A stretch of DNA of 64,000 nt from an uncultured Clostridia bacterium (GCA_934462715.1 CAKSIJ010000008.1:58739-122738); one strand, 5' to 3'; shown: positions 34,344-42,238, counted from the first letter of the stretch. Program-made: numbers and translations. Notes: generated from the letters alone by a model not told the origin.

Positions 34344-35060
34344 ATGAAAACGGCTGTAATAACCGGCGGAACGGGCGGTATCGGCGAGGCTTGCGTTAAA
34401 TTGTTTTCAAAAAAAGGATACCGTGTGTTTTTTATCTACCGTTCACGGGAGGAAAAAGCAAAGCAGCTTGAAAAAGAAACCGGAGCTGTTGGAGTGAAAG
34501 CCGACATTTCGGATTATGACAGTACAATCGAAGCGATAGACAATATAACAAAGCAGTGCTTTGAAATTGACGTTCTTATCAACAATGCCGGAATATCGCA
34601 GCAAAGGCTTTTCATTGACATCACGCCGGAGGAATGGAAAAAAATGACAGACATTGATCTGAACGGCGTGTATAATGTGACCTTGCCCGTTGTAAAAAAG
34701 ATGATTGTAAAAAAAAGGGGAGCAATTGTAAACATATCGTCAATCTGGGGACAATGCGGCGCTTCGTGCGAGGTTGCGTATTCCGCCGCAAAGTCCGGGG
34801 TAATCGGCTTTACGAAAGCGCTTGCAAAGGAACTGGGCTTGTCGGGAATAAGGGTAAATTGCGTTGCGCCCGGAATGATAGACACTCCGATGAACGGCGT
34901 TTTTTCGGAGGAAGATATTTCGCAAATCTGTTCGGAAATTCCGTTGGGTCGCATGGGAACGGCGGCGGAATGTGCGGAACTTATATATTTTCTTTCGTCC
35001 GATGACTCGTCCTATATTACCGGACAGACAATCGGAATCAACGGCGGCTGGGAAATGTAA
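34344..35060 (+). CDS. Short-chain dehydrogenase/reductase (FabG-like)
   Basis: A 238-residue NAD(P)-dependent oxidoreductase. It has the cofactor motif TGGTGGIGEA, NNAG at about residue 78, the catalytic Ser in NISSIWG, Tyr-x-x-x-Lys in YSAAKSG and the C-terminal TGQTIGINGGWEM. It is most like 3-oxoacyl-ACP reductases, but the gene is not in a fatty-acid operon, so the substrate is open. The ATG at 34344 follows AGAGGA at the right distance; one at 34338 overlaps that site. Probably co-transcribed with the MIF-like gene. Confidence 0.88.
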   Translation: MKTAVITGGTGGIGEACVKLFSKKGYRVFFIYRSREEKAKQLEKETGAVGVKADISDYDSTIEAIDNITKQCFEIDVLINNAGISQQRLFIDITPEEWKKMTDIDLNGVYNVTLPVVKKMIVKKRGAIVNISSIWGQCGASCEVAYSAAKSGVIGFTKALAKELGLSGIRVNCVAPGMIDTPMNGVFSEEDISQICSEIPLGRMGTAAECAELIYFLSSDDSSYITGQTIGINGGWEM

Positions 35061-35120
35061 ATTTCGGCATATGGCGTATAAAGAAATAAACTTGGGGTAT
35101 ACTGATACCGTGACAGCTTT

Positions 35121-35183
35121 AACATGAAAAATACATTTTTTGTGTTGGATTTTTGTGCTGCCGTACGGCGGCGGAATGGAGAT
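35121..35183 (+). repeat. Composite leader (AT hairpin plus GC hairpin-Shine-Dalgarno), gene at 35188
   Basis: AACATGAAAAAT-AC-ATTTTTTGTGTT (35121-35146), linker GGATTTTTGTG, GC hairpin GCTGCC-GTAC-GGCGGC (35157-35172), then GGAATGGAGATT. Confidence 0.78.
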
Positions 35184-35187
35184 TGAA

Positions 35188-35622
35188 ATGGTTAACAGTG
35201 ACACAATTGAGCTTTTGCGCGAATGTAACGCAGGAATAAAAATGGGCGTAGCCACAATAGACAATGTTTTTGACAAAACGGAGAATGAGGAGCTTAAAAG
35301 AATACTCAACGAAAGCAAGCAGAAGCATGAAAAGCTCGGAAATGAAACGCACGAGCTTCTCAATTCCTATGAGGACAGCGGAAAAGAGCCGAATCCTATG
35401 GCAAAGGGAATGTCATGGATAAAGACAAACGTCATGCTGTCGATGAATCGGGGCGACAAAACCGTTTCGGATCTGATTACCGACGGTTGTAACATGGGAG
35501 TCAAGTCCCTGAACAAGTATTTGAACAAATATGAAGCTGCGGAGGAAAAGGCTAAAAATATTGCAAAACGTCTTATCACACTTGAAGAGGAGCTTGCCGA
35601 GGAGATAAGCTGTTTTTTGTAA
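35188..35622 (+). CDS. Helical-bundle protein of unknown function
   Basis: Not firmly recognised. The 144-residue product is predicted to be almost all helix, with heptad-rich segments at about residues 1-30, 32-60, 72-100 and 105-143 and no membrane segment. The pattern (SDTIELLRECNAGIKMGVATIDNV; KHEKLGNETHELL) resembles four-helix ferritin-like bundles of the DUF2383 kind, but clear metal ligands in Glu-x-x-His pairs are not complete. An in-frame ATG at 35176 is part of the ribosome site. It is convergent with the carbonic-anhydrase-like gene and shares a terminator with it. Confidence 0.7.
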   Translation: MVNSDTIELLRECNAGIKMGVATIDNVFDKTENEELKRILNESKQKHEKLGNETHELLNSYEDSGKEPNPMAKGMSWIKTNVMLSMNRGDKTVSDLITDGCNMGVKSLNKYLNKYEAAEEKAKNIAKRLITLEEELAEEISCFL

Positions 35623-35647
35623 TAATTCAAATGCTGAATTATAACAC

Positions 35648-35684
35648 AAAAGAGTATACAGAGTTCAAACTGTATACTCTTTTG
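35648..35684. terminator. Bidirectional terminator
   Basis: AAAAGAGTATACAG and CTGTATACTCTTTT pair perfectly around an eight-nt loop. It serves the helical-bundle gene and covers the 3' end of the convergent gene. Confidence 0.85.
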
Positions 35685-36168
35685 CTTTTTGCGCATAATG
35701 CCCGGCATTTAGGAGAATTGACTCTCTTGCCGCAAAATCAACAATTCCTACCGCCTTTGCCGGGATGCCCATAATAAGAGAATTATCCGGGAAGGTCTTG
35801 TTTTGAGTAACAACGGCGCCTGCGCCTACTACGCAGTTTTTGCCGATTTTTGCGCCGTCAAGAATTGTTGAGTTCATGCCGATAAGCGAGCAATCGCCGA
35901 TTTCACATCCGTGAACCACTGCATTATGACCTACCGTGACATTTTCTCCTATAATCACAGGCTTGTTTTTATCAACGTGCAGCGTGCAGTTATCCTGAAT
36001 ATTTGTATTTTTCCCGATTATTATTTTATCCTCATCAGCTCTGATTACCGCTCCGAACCATATCGAACAGCTGTTATCAATTTCGGCGTCGCCGATAATA
36101 AATGCGTTTTCCGCAATAAAAACGTCATTGCCTATGTGAGGAATTTTATTTTTGTATGCTTTTATCAT
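35665..36168 (-). CDS. Gamma-carbonic-anhydrase-like hexapeptide-repeat protein
   Basis: A 167-residue left-handed beta-helix protein with repeated isoleucine hexads (for example IIGKNTNIQDNCTLHVDKN). Three His residues in CTLHV and GHNAVVHG match the metal ligands of gamma-class carbonic anhydrases and the YrdA/PaaY group; bacterial members may be hydratases or have other roles. A GTG seven codons upstream is possible, but the ATG at 36168 has the site CAGAGG. Monocistronic. Confidence 0.85.
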   Translation of the reverse strand: MIKAYKNKIPHIGNDVFIAENAFIIGDAEIDNSCSIWFGAVIRADEDKIIIGKNTNIQDNCTLHVDKNKPVIIGENVTVGHNAVVHGCEIGDCSLIGMNSTILDGAKIGKNCVVGAGAVVTQNKTFPDNSLIMGIPAKAVGIVDFAARESILLNAGHYAQKAKEYTV

Positions 36169-36320
36169 TTTAAACCTCTGTTTCGTCACATTATGCCCAA
36201 TGGAAAATTATGCTTTGATTATAACACTTTTTATGGCATTTTTCAATAAGCGCGGTATATTTTTTTAAAATTTTTCATATATTTATAATACTATAAATTT
36301 CACAACTAAAATTAAAAATA

Positions 36321-36345
36321 CCTGCCCGTCAGGGCGGAAGGGAGT
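36321..36345 (+). repeat. GC hairpin-Shine-Dalgarno element, M14 peptidase gene
   Basis: GCCC-GTCA-GGGC (36324-36335) directly before the site GGAAGGGAG; a shorter-stem relative of the family. Confidence 0.5.
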
Positions 36346-36350
36346 TTTGT

Positions 36351-37226
36351 ATGGGTTACGATTATACCATGCTTGCCGGAGATTGCAATGCTCTGGCAAG
36401 ACGTTATAAATTCTGCGATTTGTTTTCGATAGGCGAAAGTGTAATGGAGAAGAAATTATACTGTATTAAGGCGGGGAACGGTCAAAAAAAGCTGTTTGTA
36501 AACGGAGCACACCACGGCTTGGAATATCTGACCGCAGCCTTTATAATAAGATTTTTGAATGAATATTGCAGTACATATGTATCTTCGGAGCGTTTTTTCG
36601 GGTATGATACCGAAAAGCTGTTTTCAAAAGTGACGCTGTTTGCCGTGCCTATGGTGAATCCGGATGGAGTGGATATTGCCGTGAACGGAATCGACATCAC
36701 AAATCCTTATCACAGACAGCTGATAAGCAAGGTGGGAATACACAGCTTCAATAAGGTGTGGCAGGCGAACGCAAACGGAGTTGACATAAATCATAATTAC
36801 AATGCCGGCTGGAGAGCGGTCAAGGCATATCCGGCTCCGTCCGGCTTCGGAGGAGAAGCACCCGAAAGCGAGCCCGAAACAAAGGCAATCGTAGATTTGG
36901 TTTGCAGAGAAAAATTCGATATGCTTATTGCATTTCATTCGCAGGGCGGAGAGATATACTATGATTTTGACGGCTCTGTTCCCGAAAGGTCTTATGCGGC
37001 AGCGCAAAGAATGGCAGCCGAAAGCGGCTACTCGCTTGAAAGGCCTACCGGCACCGCAGCGTTCGGAGGCTGCAAGGATTGGTTTATCAGAGAATTTTCA
37101 AAATCAGGTTTTACCGTGGAAATGGGCAAGGGAACAAATCCGCTTCCGCTTGAAGCTCTTGACGGCATTTATGAAGAAAATGCAAGAATTATTCTCAGCG
37201 CAATGGAGGAATTGATAAAAAACTAA
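36351..37226 (+). CDS. M14-family zinc carboxypeptidase
   Basis: A 291-residue metallopeptidase of the carboxypeptidase A clan. Zinc ligands are His-x-x-Glu in GAHHGLEY (about residues 55-58) and His in IAFHSQGG; the substrate-binding segments are VNPDGVDIAVNG and DINHNYNAGW; the catalytic Glu is in FTVEMGKG. The motif set fits the bacterial gamma-D-glutamyl-diamino-acid type that trims peptidoglycan peptides during sporulation or recycling. There is no signal peptide or LysM domain, so a cytoplasmic recycling role is plausible but inferred. Confidence 0.87.
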   Translation: MGYDYTMLAGDCNALARRYKFCDLFSIGESVMEKKLYCIKAGNGQKKLFVNGAHHGLEYLTAAFIIRFLNEYCSTYVSSERFFGYDTEKLFSKVTLFAVPMVNPDGVDIAVNGIDITNPYHRQLISKVGIHSFNKVWQANANGVDINHNYNAGWRAVKAYPAPSGFGGEAPESEPETKAIVDLVCREKFDMLIAFHSQGGEIYYDFDGSVPERSYAAAQRMAAESGYSLERPTGTAAFGGCKDWFIREFSKSGFTVEMGKGTNPLPLEALDGIYEENARIILSAMEELIKN

Positions 37227-37245
37227 TAAAAAATGAAAAAAACAG

Positions 37246-37274
37246 TTGACAATTCAGCGGTTATGTAATAAAAT
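37246..37274 (+). promoter_or_regulatory. SigA-type promoter of the DUF1292 gene
   Basis: TTGACA (37246-37251), 17-nt spacer, TAAAAT (37269-37274). Confidence 0.78.
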
Positions 37275-37289
37275 TAATACATCAATTAT

Positions 37290-37381
37290 AACGTGAAAAA
37301 TATGAAGCTGGTCTTTTTACGTTGAGATTTGTGTTGCCGCACAGCGGCAGAACAGAGGTTAATAACGGCTTTGCCGTTAAA
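37290..37381 (+). repeat. Composite leader (AT hairpin plus GC hairpin), DUF1292 gene
   Basis: AACGTGAAAAA...CTTTTTACGTT (37290-37323), linker GAGATTTGTG, GC hairpin TGCCGC-ACA-GCGGCA (37335-37349), then CAGAGGTT. Unlike the other copies, the start codon is not next to this site but about 55 nt further on, after another hairpin (AACGGC-TTT-GCCGTT), and uses a separate site AGAAAGGA. Confidence 0.7.
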
Positions 37382-37411
37382 ATATCACGAAATACAGAAA
37401 GGAAAAATCAA

Positions 37412-37675
37412 ATGGAAGATAATATAATTATGCTTGAGGACGAAAACGGAAATCAAATAGAATTTGCCGTAATTGACGTTTTTGAACTCAACAACGAAAC
37501 TTATTTTGCATTGCTGGAGGTTGTCGACGAGGGCGAAGAAACAGACGAGGTTCTTATCATGAAGGTTGATGAAACCGATGAAGAAAATCCCGAGCTTATC
37601 ACTGTTGACGATGAACAAGAGCTTGAAGCAGCTTTTGCGGAATTTTTAAGACGTGATGAAGAAGCCGGAGAATAA
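37412..37675 (+). CDS. DUF1292 (UPF0473) family protein
   Basis: A very acidic 87-residue protein of the DUF1292 family. The pattern MEDNIIMLEDENGNQIEFAVIDVFELNNETYFALL is typical. Its function is unknown. In most Firmicutes the gene follows ireB and ruvX; here it is upstream of an array of long palindromes, and ireB is 1.75 kb further on behind two microcompartment genes, with no ruvX between. The ATG at 37412 follows AGAAAGGA. Confidence 0.9.
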   Translation: MEDNIIMLEDENGNQIEFAVIDVFELNNETYFALLEVVDEGEETDEVLIMKVDETDEENPELITVDDEQELEAAFAEFLRRDEEAGE

Positions 37676-37742
37676 TAATCCCCTTTTTCTGAAATAATAA
37701 CAATATCAAAGATGAAAAAATAATTTATTTTTACAGAAACTA

Positions 37743-37771
37743 TTGAAATTATCTTTGAAATGTGTTATTAT
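37743..37771 (+). promoter_or_regulatory. Promoter reading into the 38-kb palindrome array
   Basis: TTGAAA (37743-37748), 17-nt spacer and TATTAT (37766-37771), followed by hairpin-rich non-coding DNA. Confidence 0.65.
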
Positions 37772-37777
37772 ATTATT

Positions 37778-37978
37778 ACAAAAGAAAAAAGCCCTGTGAC
37801 TCGCGTGTCGGATCATTTTTTTACCAACACTTCTTATAAGGGATGTACACTCTTTGTGCGGCGTATACGCCTCCTTTCCTTCGGGACTGCCAGTGGACAT
37901 ATAATGTACAAAGGTTACGACCCACCTGCTTTGCAGGTAAGAAATATGATCTATGATACGGTTTTTATGGGGTTTCTT
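37778..37978 (+). other. Hairpin-rich non-coding lead-in to the array
   Basis: No open frame with a ribosome site. It includes the perfect palindrome GGCGTATACGCC, outer TGTACA-type repeats (at about 37843 and 37906) and CCTGC-TTT-GCAGG. It may be the 5' part of a long structured transcript. Confidence 0.45.
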
Positions 37979-38366
37979 TTTTTTCGCAAAAGATATGCGG
38001 CGCATCTTGCACTTTTTCAGAGCTTGAAGTACACAAAGTACGACTGCGCTCTGAAAAAGCACAACCTGCTTGCATCTCTTTTGCGAAAAAAACCGGTCGC
38101 CGAGGGTATATTGGAATTTTTCGGAGCATGAAGTACACAAAGTATGACTGCGCTCTGAAAAAGCACAACCTGCCTGCATCTCTTTTGCGAAAAAAACCGG
38201 TCGCCGAGGGTATATTGGAATTTTTCGGAGCATGAAGTACACAAAGTATGACTGCGCTCTGAAAAAGCACAACCTGCTTGCATCTCTTTTGCAAAAAAAT
38301 TTTGCTGCCGCAGGTATGTTGGAGTTTTGTATAGCTTGAAGAACACAAAGTGAGTGCGGTTCTTAA
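37979..38366. repeat. Tandem array of long palindromes, 104-bp period
   Basis: Four copies with the apex GAAGTACACAAAGTAC-type motif at 38026, 38130, 38234 and 38338, exactly 104 bp apart; copies 2 and 3 are nearly identical and copy 4 is degenerate. Each unit has an inner stem CAGAGC/GCTCTG, the 3' motif CACAACCTGCTTGCATCT and flanking arms such as TTTTTTCGCAAAAG with CTTTTGCGAAAAAA. Array units share arms, so alternative folds are possible. The reading frames across it are by-products of the repeat, because 104 is not a multiple of three. Confidence 0.85.
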
Positions 38367-38483
38367 AGGCTTCATAAATTGACAGATTTTATTCAATAAT
38401 AAATTTTAAATTATTTTATTTTCAAACAAAACCTAAAGAATTGACAGATATATTATAACAATATTTCAATATGATTAAAAAGC

Positions 38484-38512
38484 TTGCAATTCAGAATAAA
38501 AAATGATATAAT
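38484..38512 (+). promoter_or_regulatory. SigA-type promoter of the BMC-eutP-ireB genes
   Basis: TTGCAA (38484-38489), 17-nt spacer, TATAAT (38507-38512). Confidence 0.75.
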
Positions 38513-38577
38513 AATCTGTAAAATAGATGATAAAGATAAAACGAAAGAATAAGGCTTTTACCGGGAGGTGCAGCGGA

Positions 38578-38961
38578 ATGGAGCTTAATGACGTTTTGCA
38601 AAACAATGGTGATGGCAAGCTCAGAATAATACAGGAGCTTGTACCGGGCAAGCAGATTACGCTTGCGCACATAATAGCCGGACCGGACGAGGTTATATAC
38701 CGCAAGCTCGGGCTGAATCCGGACATTGATTATCAAAGATCGGCAATCGGAATACTGACGGTAAGTCCGGCGGAAACGGCGGTCATTGCGGCGGATATTG
38801 CACTGAAAACATCAGGTGTGGAGCTTGGATTTGTCGATCGTTTCAGCGGAACGCTTATTGTCACAGGAGCGGTGTCGGACGTGCAGGCGGCAATTGAAGC
38901 CGTGGTTATATATATACGTGATACGCTCGGATTTTCGGTTTGCGAGGTTACACGTACGTAA
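38578..38961 (+). CDS. Bacterial microcompartment shell protein, EutS/PduU type
   Basis: A 127-residue BMC-domain protein of the circularly permuted EutS/PduU class, which forms hexamers in microcompartment shells. The opening strand region RIIQELVPGKQITLAHIIAGP and the segment AIGILTVSPAETAVIAADIALKTSGVELGFVDRFSGTLIVTG are typical. No other shell gene and no signature enzyme is in the window, so it is an orphan or satellite locus. The ATG at 38578 lies just after GGGAGG, and the stop overlaps the eutP start by one base (TAATG). Confidence 0.9.
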   Translation: MELNDVLQNNGDGKLRIIQELVPGKQITLAHIIAGPDEVIYRKLGLNPDIDYQRSAIGILTVSPAETAVIAADIALKTSGVELGFVDRFSGTLIVTGAVSDVQAAIEAVVIYIRDTLGFSVCEVTRT

Positions 38962-39443
38962 TGAAAAAAATAATTCTTATAGGACGGAGCGAAAGCGGAA
39001 AAACAACGCTTACTCAGGCTTTGAGGGGCGAGAAAATACATTACAGCAAAACGCAGTATGCTAATCATTTCGACGTGATAATAGACACTCCGGGCGAATA
39101 TATACAGACAAAAAATCTCGGAGCGGCGCTTGCGATGTATACCTTTGAAGCGCAGGTTGTCGGTTTGCTGATAAGCGCAAGGGAAGCGTATTCGCTGTTC
39201 AGTCCGTGTATTACGCCGCTTGCCAACCGTGACGTGATAGGAATTGTAACGCAGATTAATTCGCCCGGTGCCGATGTGAAGCAGGCAGAGAGATGGCTCA
39301 GACTTGCCGGCTGTGAAAAAATATTTTTTGTCGATTCTGTGACGGGAGAAGGAGTTTGGAAAATTTTTGATTATCTGAGAGAAGAAAATGACAGAATGCC
39401 TTGGGAAATTCAGGAAGGAGATGTCGGATATGGAACTGAATGA
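38961..39443 (+). CDS. eutP: EutP/PduV-family GTPase
   Basis: A 160-residue small Ras-like GTPase of the EutP/PduV family, associated with microcompartments and their positioning in the cell. The P-loop is GRSESGKTT (residues 8-16), the G3-like DTPGEY follows, and TQINSP takes the G4 position. It is translationally coupled to the EutS-like gene and overlaps ireB by 14 bases, an unusual operon partner. The role of stand-alone EutS-EutP pairs is not established. Confidence 0.92.
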   Translation: MKKIILIGRSESGKTTLTQALRGEKIHYSKTQYANHFDVIIDTPGEYIQTKNLGAALAMYTFEAQVVGLLISAREAYSLFSPCITPLANRDVIGIVTQINSPGADVKQAERWLRLAGCEKIFFVDSVTGEGVWKIFDYLREENDRMPWEIQEGDVGYGTE

Positions 39444-39681
39444 AACCATGAAAATCAACCTTGAACACGATAAGGAAAAGGAAGTAAGGGAGATAATGAG
39501 TGAGGTATATACTGCGCTTTCGATAAAGGGGTATGACCCGATCAGCCAGATTGTCGGGTACATTCTGTCGGGAGATCCGACTTATATTACAAGCTATAAC
39601 GGAGCGAGAAACAAAATAGTCAAGGTTGAGAGAGATGAGCTTTTGGAGGAGCTTGTAAAGTCATATATAAAAACCATTTAA
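39430..39681 (+). CDS. ireB: IreB-family regulatory phosphoprotein
   Basis: An 83-residue protein of the IreB/UPF0297 family, which in Enterococcus is phosphorylated by the IreK kinase and affects cephalosporin tolerance. The core SIKGYDPISQIVGYILSGDPTYITS...RDELLEELVKSYIK is near-canonical. The ATG at 39430 follows GAAGGAGATG inside the end of eutP. The usual ruvX and DUF1292 partners do not follow; DUF1292 is upstream at 37.4 kb and ruvX is absent. Confidence 0.93.
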   Translation: MELNETMKINLEHDKEKEVREIMSEVYTALSIKGYDPISQIVGYILSGDPTYITSYNGARNKIVKVERDELLEELVKSYIKTI

Positions 39682-39719
39682 TGCCGGTATGGGTACGGCA
39701 AATGAAACGGAGGCTGTAA

Positions 39720-40472
39720 ATGATTGATTTTCATTCGCATATTCTGCCGGGAATAGATGACGGCGCACCGTCCGTTGAGGTAAGCTTAAATATGCTGAGT
39801 GAGAGCTATAATCAGGGGGTACGCACGATAATCGCTACTCCGCACTGCTACATAAACAACGAATCGCAGTTTGAAAAGTATAATGCGGCACGGTTAAAAA
39901 GCTTGAAAATTCTGCTTGACGGGATAAAGAATAAGCCGGGGAATTACCCGGAGATTAAGCTTGGGTGCGAGCTTAGGGTAATGGAGGAGGTCGCAAATCC
40001 GCAAGTCCTAAAGCCGCTGTGCATTGAGAACACGAATTATATTCTTGTCGAAATGCCTTACAAAAAGTGGAGCATGAATCACTATGATTTTTTGTATGCG
40101 CTGCTGCTTCAGGGGATGCGGCCGGTTATGGCTCATATAGAAAGATTCAAGGAGCATAAAAATGAATTCGGCAACCTGTTTTCGCTTGATTTGCTGTATC
40201 AGGTAAATGCCGACGCATTTATCAGCGGAGCAATGAAAAGATTTATGCCATATCTTTTTGAACACGGAGCGGCACAGGTAATCGGGAGCGATATGCATAA
40301 TATGACGTCGAGGAAATCTCATATGCAGGATGCACACAAGGCGGTTACTGCCGGCTACGGGCAGGAACGATGGGACTATATGCAGCATAATGCAGAGCTG
40401 ATTCTGGAAAACAAACAGGTTATTCCGACGGCATTTCCGAAAATGGGCTTTCTGGAAATGCTTAAACTGTAG
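39720..40472 (+). CDS. CpsB/CapC-type PHP tyrosine phosphatase
   Basis: A 250-residue manganese-dependent phosphatase of the PHP fold that dephosphorylates bacterial tyrosine kinases controlling polysaccharide synthesis. Motifs are DFHSHILPGIDDG, IATPHCY, KLGCELRV, AHIERF and GSDMHN. Its usual partners (a CpsD/Wze kinase, Wzz and a capsule operon) are not adjacent; it is placed between ireB and yhbY. An unlinked kinase or another substrate is likely. Confidence 0.88.
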   Translation: MIDFHSHILPGIDDGAPSVEVSLNMLSESYNQGVRTIIATPHCYINNESQFEKYNAARLKSLKILLDGIKNKPGNYPEIKLGCELRVMEEVANPQVLKPLCIENTNYILVEMPYKKWSMNHYDFLYALLLQGMRPVMAHIERFKEHKNEFGNLFSLDLLYQVNADAFISGAMKRFMPYLFEHGAAQVIGSDMHNMTSRKSHMQDAHKAVTAGYGQERWDYMQHNAELILENKQVIPTAFPKMGFLEMLKL

Positions 40473-40551
40473 AAAAGTATGCACATATATTATGCCGTTT
40501 GTTACGGCAAGAAAAAACGGCAGATTTGCCGGGACGTGAAGGGAAATATCT

Positions 40552-40851
40552 ATGATTACAAGTAAACAGAGAGCATATCTGAGAAAGCTTGCAAATACAA
40601 CAGAGCCTATTTTTCAGATAGGAAAATCCGGAATAACGGAGGAGCTTATAAATCAGCTGTCGCTTGCGCTTGAAGCGAGGGAGCTCATAAAAATACATAT
40701 TCTGGAAACAGCAATGCTTGATACAAAAATATGCTGCAACGAGCTGGCAAGAATACTTGAAGCCGAGCCGATACAGGCAATCGGTTCAAAGGCTGTCATT
40801 TACAAAAAAGCGGAAAAGCCGAAAAACAGAAAGATAGAACTGCCCCGATGA
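40552..40851 (+). CDS. yhbY: CRM-domain ribosome assembly RNA-binding protein YhbY
   Basis: A 99-residue single CRM-domain protein that binds pre-50S particles. It has the characteristic SKQRAYLRKLAN, PIFQIGKSGITE and QAIGSKAVIYK segments (the GxxG loop region). In many Firmicutes yhbY sits between obg and nadD; here nadD-yqeK follows after a 200-bp hairpin leader, and obg is not in the window. Confidence 0.93.
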   Translation: MITSKQRAYLRKLANTTEPIFQIGKSGITEELINQLSLALEARELIKIHILETAMLDTKICCNELARILEAEPIQAIGSKAVIYKKAEKPKNRKIELPR

Positions 40852-40943
40852 AAGAAAAAAGATGAATTAAAAAAATGATTGTTAAAAATGCTTTTGTTAC
40901 GGCGGTTTTGTCTTTTTCGGGCACAGCCGCTTGATTTTTTTGC

Positions 40944-41048
40944 CGGAGGTTGGGAGTATACGCATACGCCGCAGCCTCTCAAAAAGGCAGTCTGACTGCA
41001 TTTTTTCACGTTTGAATTTGTGCCGCCTTACGGCAGCGGATTGGAGGA
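40944..41048 (+). repeat. Composite leader (long palindrome plus GC hairpin-Shine-Dalgarno), nadD-yqeK
   Basis: Inner stem GAGG/CCTC around AGTATACGCATAC, then AAAAAGGCAGTCTGACTGC and the 3' arm TTTTTTCACGTT (to 41012), linker TGAATTTGTG, GC hairpin TGCCG-CCTTA-CGGCA (41021-41035) and the ribosome site TTGGAGG. The 5' arm (about 40865-40943) has diverged and no longer pairs well. Confidence 0.72.
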
Positions 41049-41053
41049 TAAAT

Positions 41054-42238
41054 ATGTCTAAAATAGGAATAATGGGGGGAACCTTTAACCCGATTCATAA
41101 CGGACATCTGGCGATTGCGGAAAAGGCTGTGCGGCAGCTGGGGCTTGATATGGTGTTTTTCGTTACAAGCGGAAATCCTCCGCACAAAAAAGGAAAAAAG
41201 ATACTTGACGCAAGGATACGGCATAAAATGGTTTGCATGGCGATAAAGAATTATTCAAAATTCGAGCCGTGTGATTTTGAGGTAAACCGTGAAGAATATT
41301 CATATACGGCAGATACATTGCAGTATTTCAGAAAAAAATACAAAAAATCCGAGCTGTATCTGATAATAGGCGCTGATTCGCTGCATGATCTGCCGGCATG
41401 GAACAGACCGAGGAGAATATGCGAACTGTGTACGCTTGCCGTATATGACAGAACCGGATATAATACCGATGAGGATATTGAGAATATCAAGAGGGAGTAT
41501 TATTGTAAAATTGAGAGGATTGAAGCCGGTATTATAGATATTTCATCATCACAGATAAGAAGCATGATTGAAAAAAGAAAAGACGTTACCGGTTTAATGC
41601 CCAGAAGTGTACTGGAGTTTATTAACAGAAATAATATCTATGCCTCCGACGCAGGAACGCTGGAAAGCAAAATCAGGCGCAGACTCAAGCCGGAGCGTTT
41701 TACGCATAGTGTAAATGTTGCGAAAAAGGCTGTGGAGCTGGCTGAAAAGTACGGAGTTGATACGAGAAAAGCATATATCGCCGGAATGGTTCATGACTGT
41801 GCAAAAAATATTCCTCATGAAAAGGCAAGACAAAAATGCATCGATTACGACGTTGAGCTTGATGAGGGCGAAATAAGCAATCCGGGACTTATTCATGCAA
41901 AGCTCGGAGAAAGAATTGCACACATCGAATTCGGAATCGGGGATAAAGAGATTTTATCGGCGATAAAGTGGCACACCTTGGGACATCCCGATATGACGAA
42001 GCTTGAAAAAATAATATATGTTGCCGATATGATTGAGGACGGAAGAACTTTCCCGGGGGTTAAAGAGCTGAGAAAAATAGCAGAAAAAGATCTTGACGAA
42101 GCGGTTGAAGCCTGTACGGCGGCAACCGTAAGACACAACGAAAAGTACGGAAAAGAAATACATCCTATGGCATACAAGGTTCTGGAATGGTACGGAAACA
42201 AGAAAAAAGCGAAGACCGAACAGGAAGAACAGCAGTAA
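41054..42238 (+). CDS. nadD: NadD-YqeK fusion: nicotinate-nucleotide adenylyltransferase with HD-domain hydrolase
   Basis: A 394-residue fusion. Residues 1 to about 200 are NadD, which adenylates nicotinate mononucleotide for NAD synthesis: GIMGGTFNPIHNGHLAIAE and the C-terminal ISSSQIRSMI motif. Residues about 205-385 are YqeK, an HD-fold enzyme that splits diadenosine tetraphosphate: His in HSVNVAKKAVELA, the HD pair in MVHDCAKNI, and IKWHTLGHP. The two are separate neighbouring genes in Bacillus; here one frame covers both with no stop or restart signal. The ATG at 41054 fits the site TTGGAGG. A C-terminal tail is rich in Lys, Glu and Gln. Confidence 0.93.
   Translation: MSKIGIMGGTFNPIHNGHLAIAEKAVRQLGLDMVFFVTSGNPPHKKGKKILDARIRHKMVCMAIKNYSKFEPCDFEVNREEYSYTADTLQYFRKKYKKSELYLIIGADSLHDLPAWNRPRRICELCTLAVYDRTGYNTDEDIENIKREYYCKIERIEAGIIDISSSQIRSMIEKRKDVTGLMPRSVLEFINRNNIYASDAGTLESKIRRRLKPERFTHSVNVAKKAVELAEKYGVDTRKAYIAGMVHDCAKNIPHEKARQKCIDYDVELDEGEISNPGLIHAKLGERIAHIEFGIGDKEILSAIKWHTLGHPDMTKLEKIIYVADMIEDGRTFPGVKELRKIAEKDLDEAVEACTAATVRHNEKYGKEIHPMAYKVLEWYGNKKKAKTEQEEQQ

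Noticed and set aside
37979..38366. CRISPR array
   Set aside because: Whole units repeat, with no conserved-repeat/variable-spacer pattern and no cas genes in the window.
37706..38396. Several overlapping long reading frames on both strands across the 38-kb array
   Set aside because: They repeat the same peptide in shifted frames because the 104-bp unit lacks stops; no ribosome site or family match is seen, and the DNA folds as palindromes.
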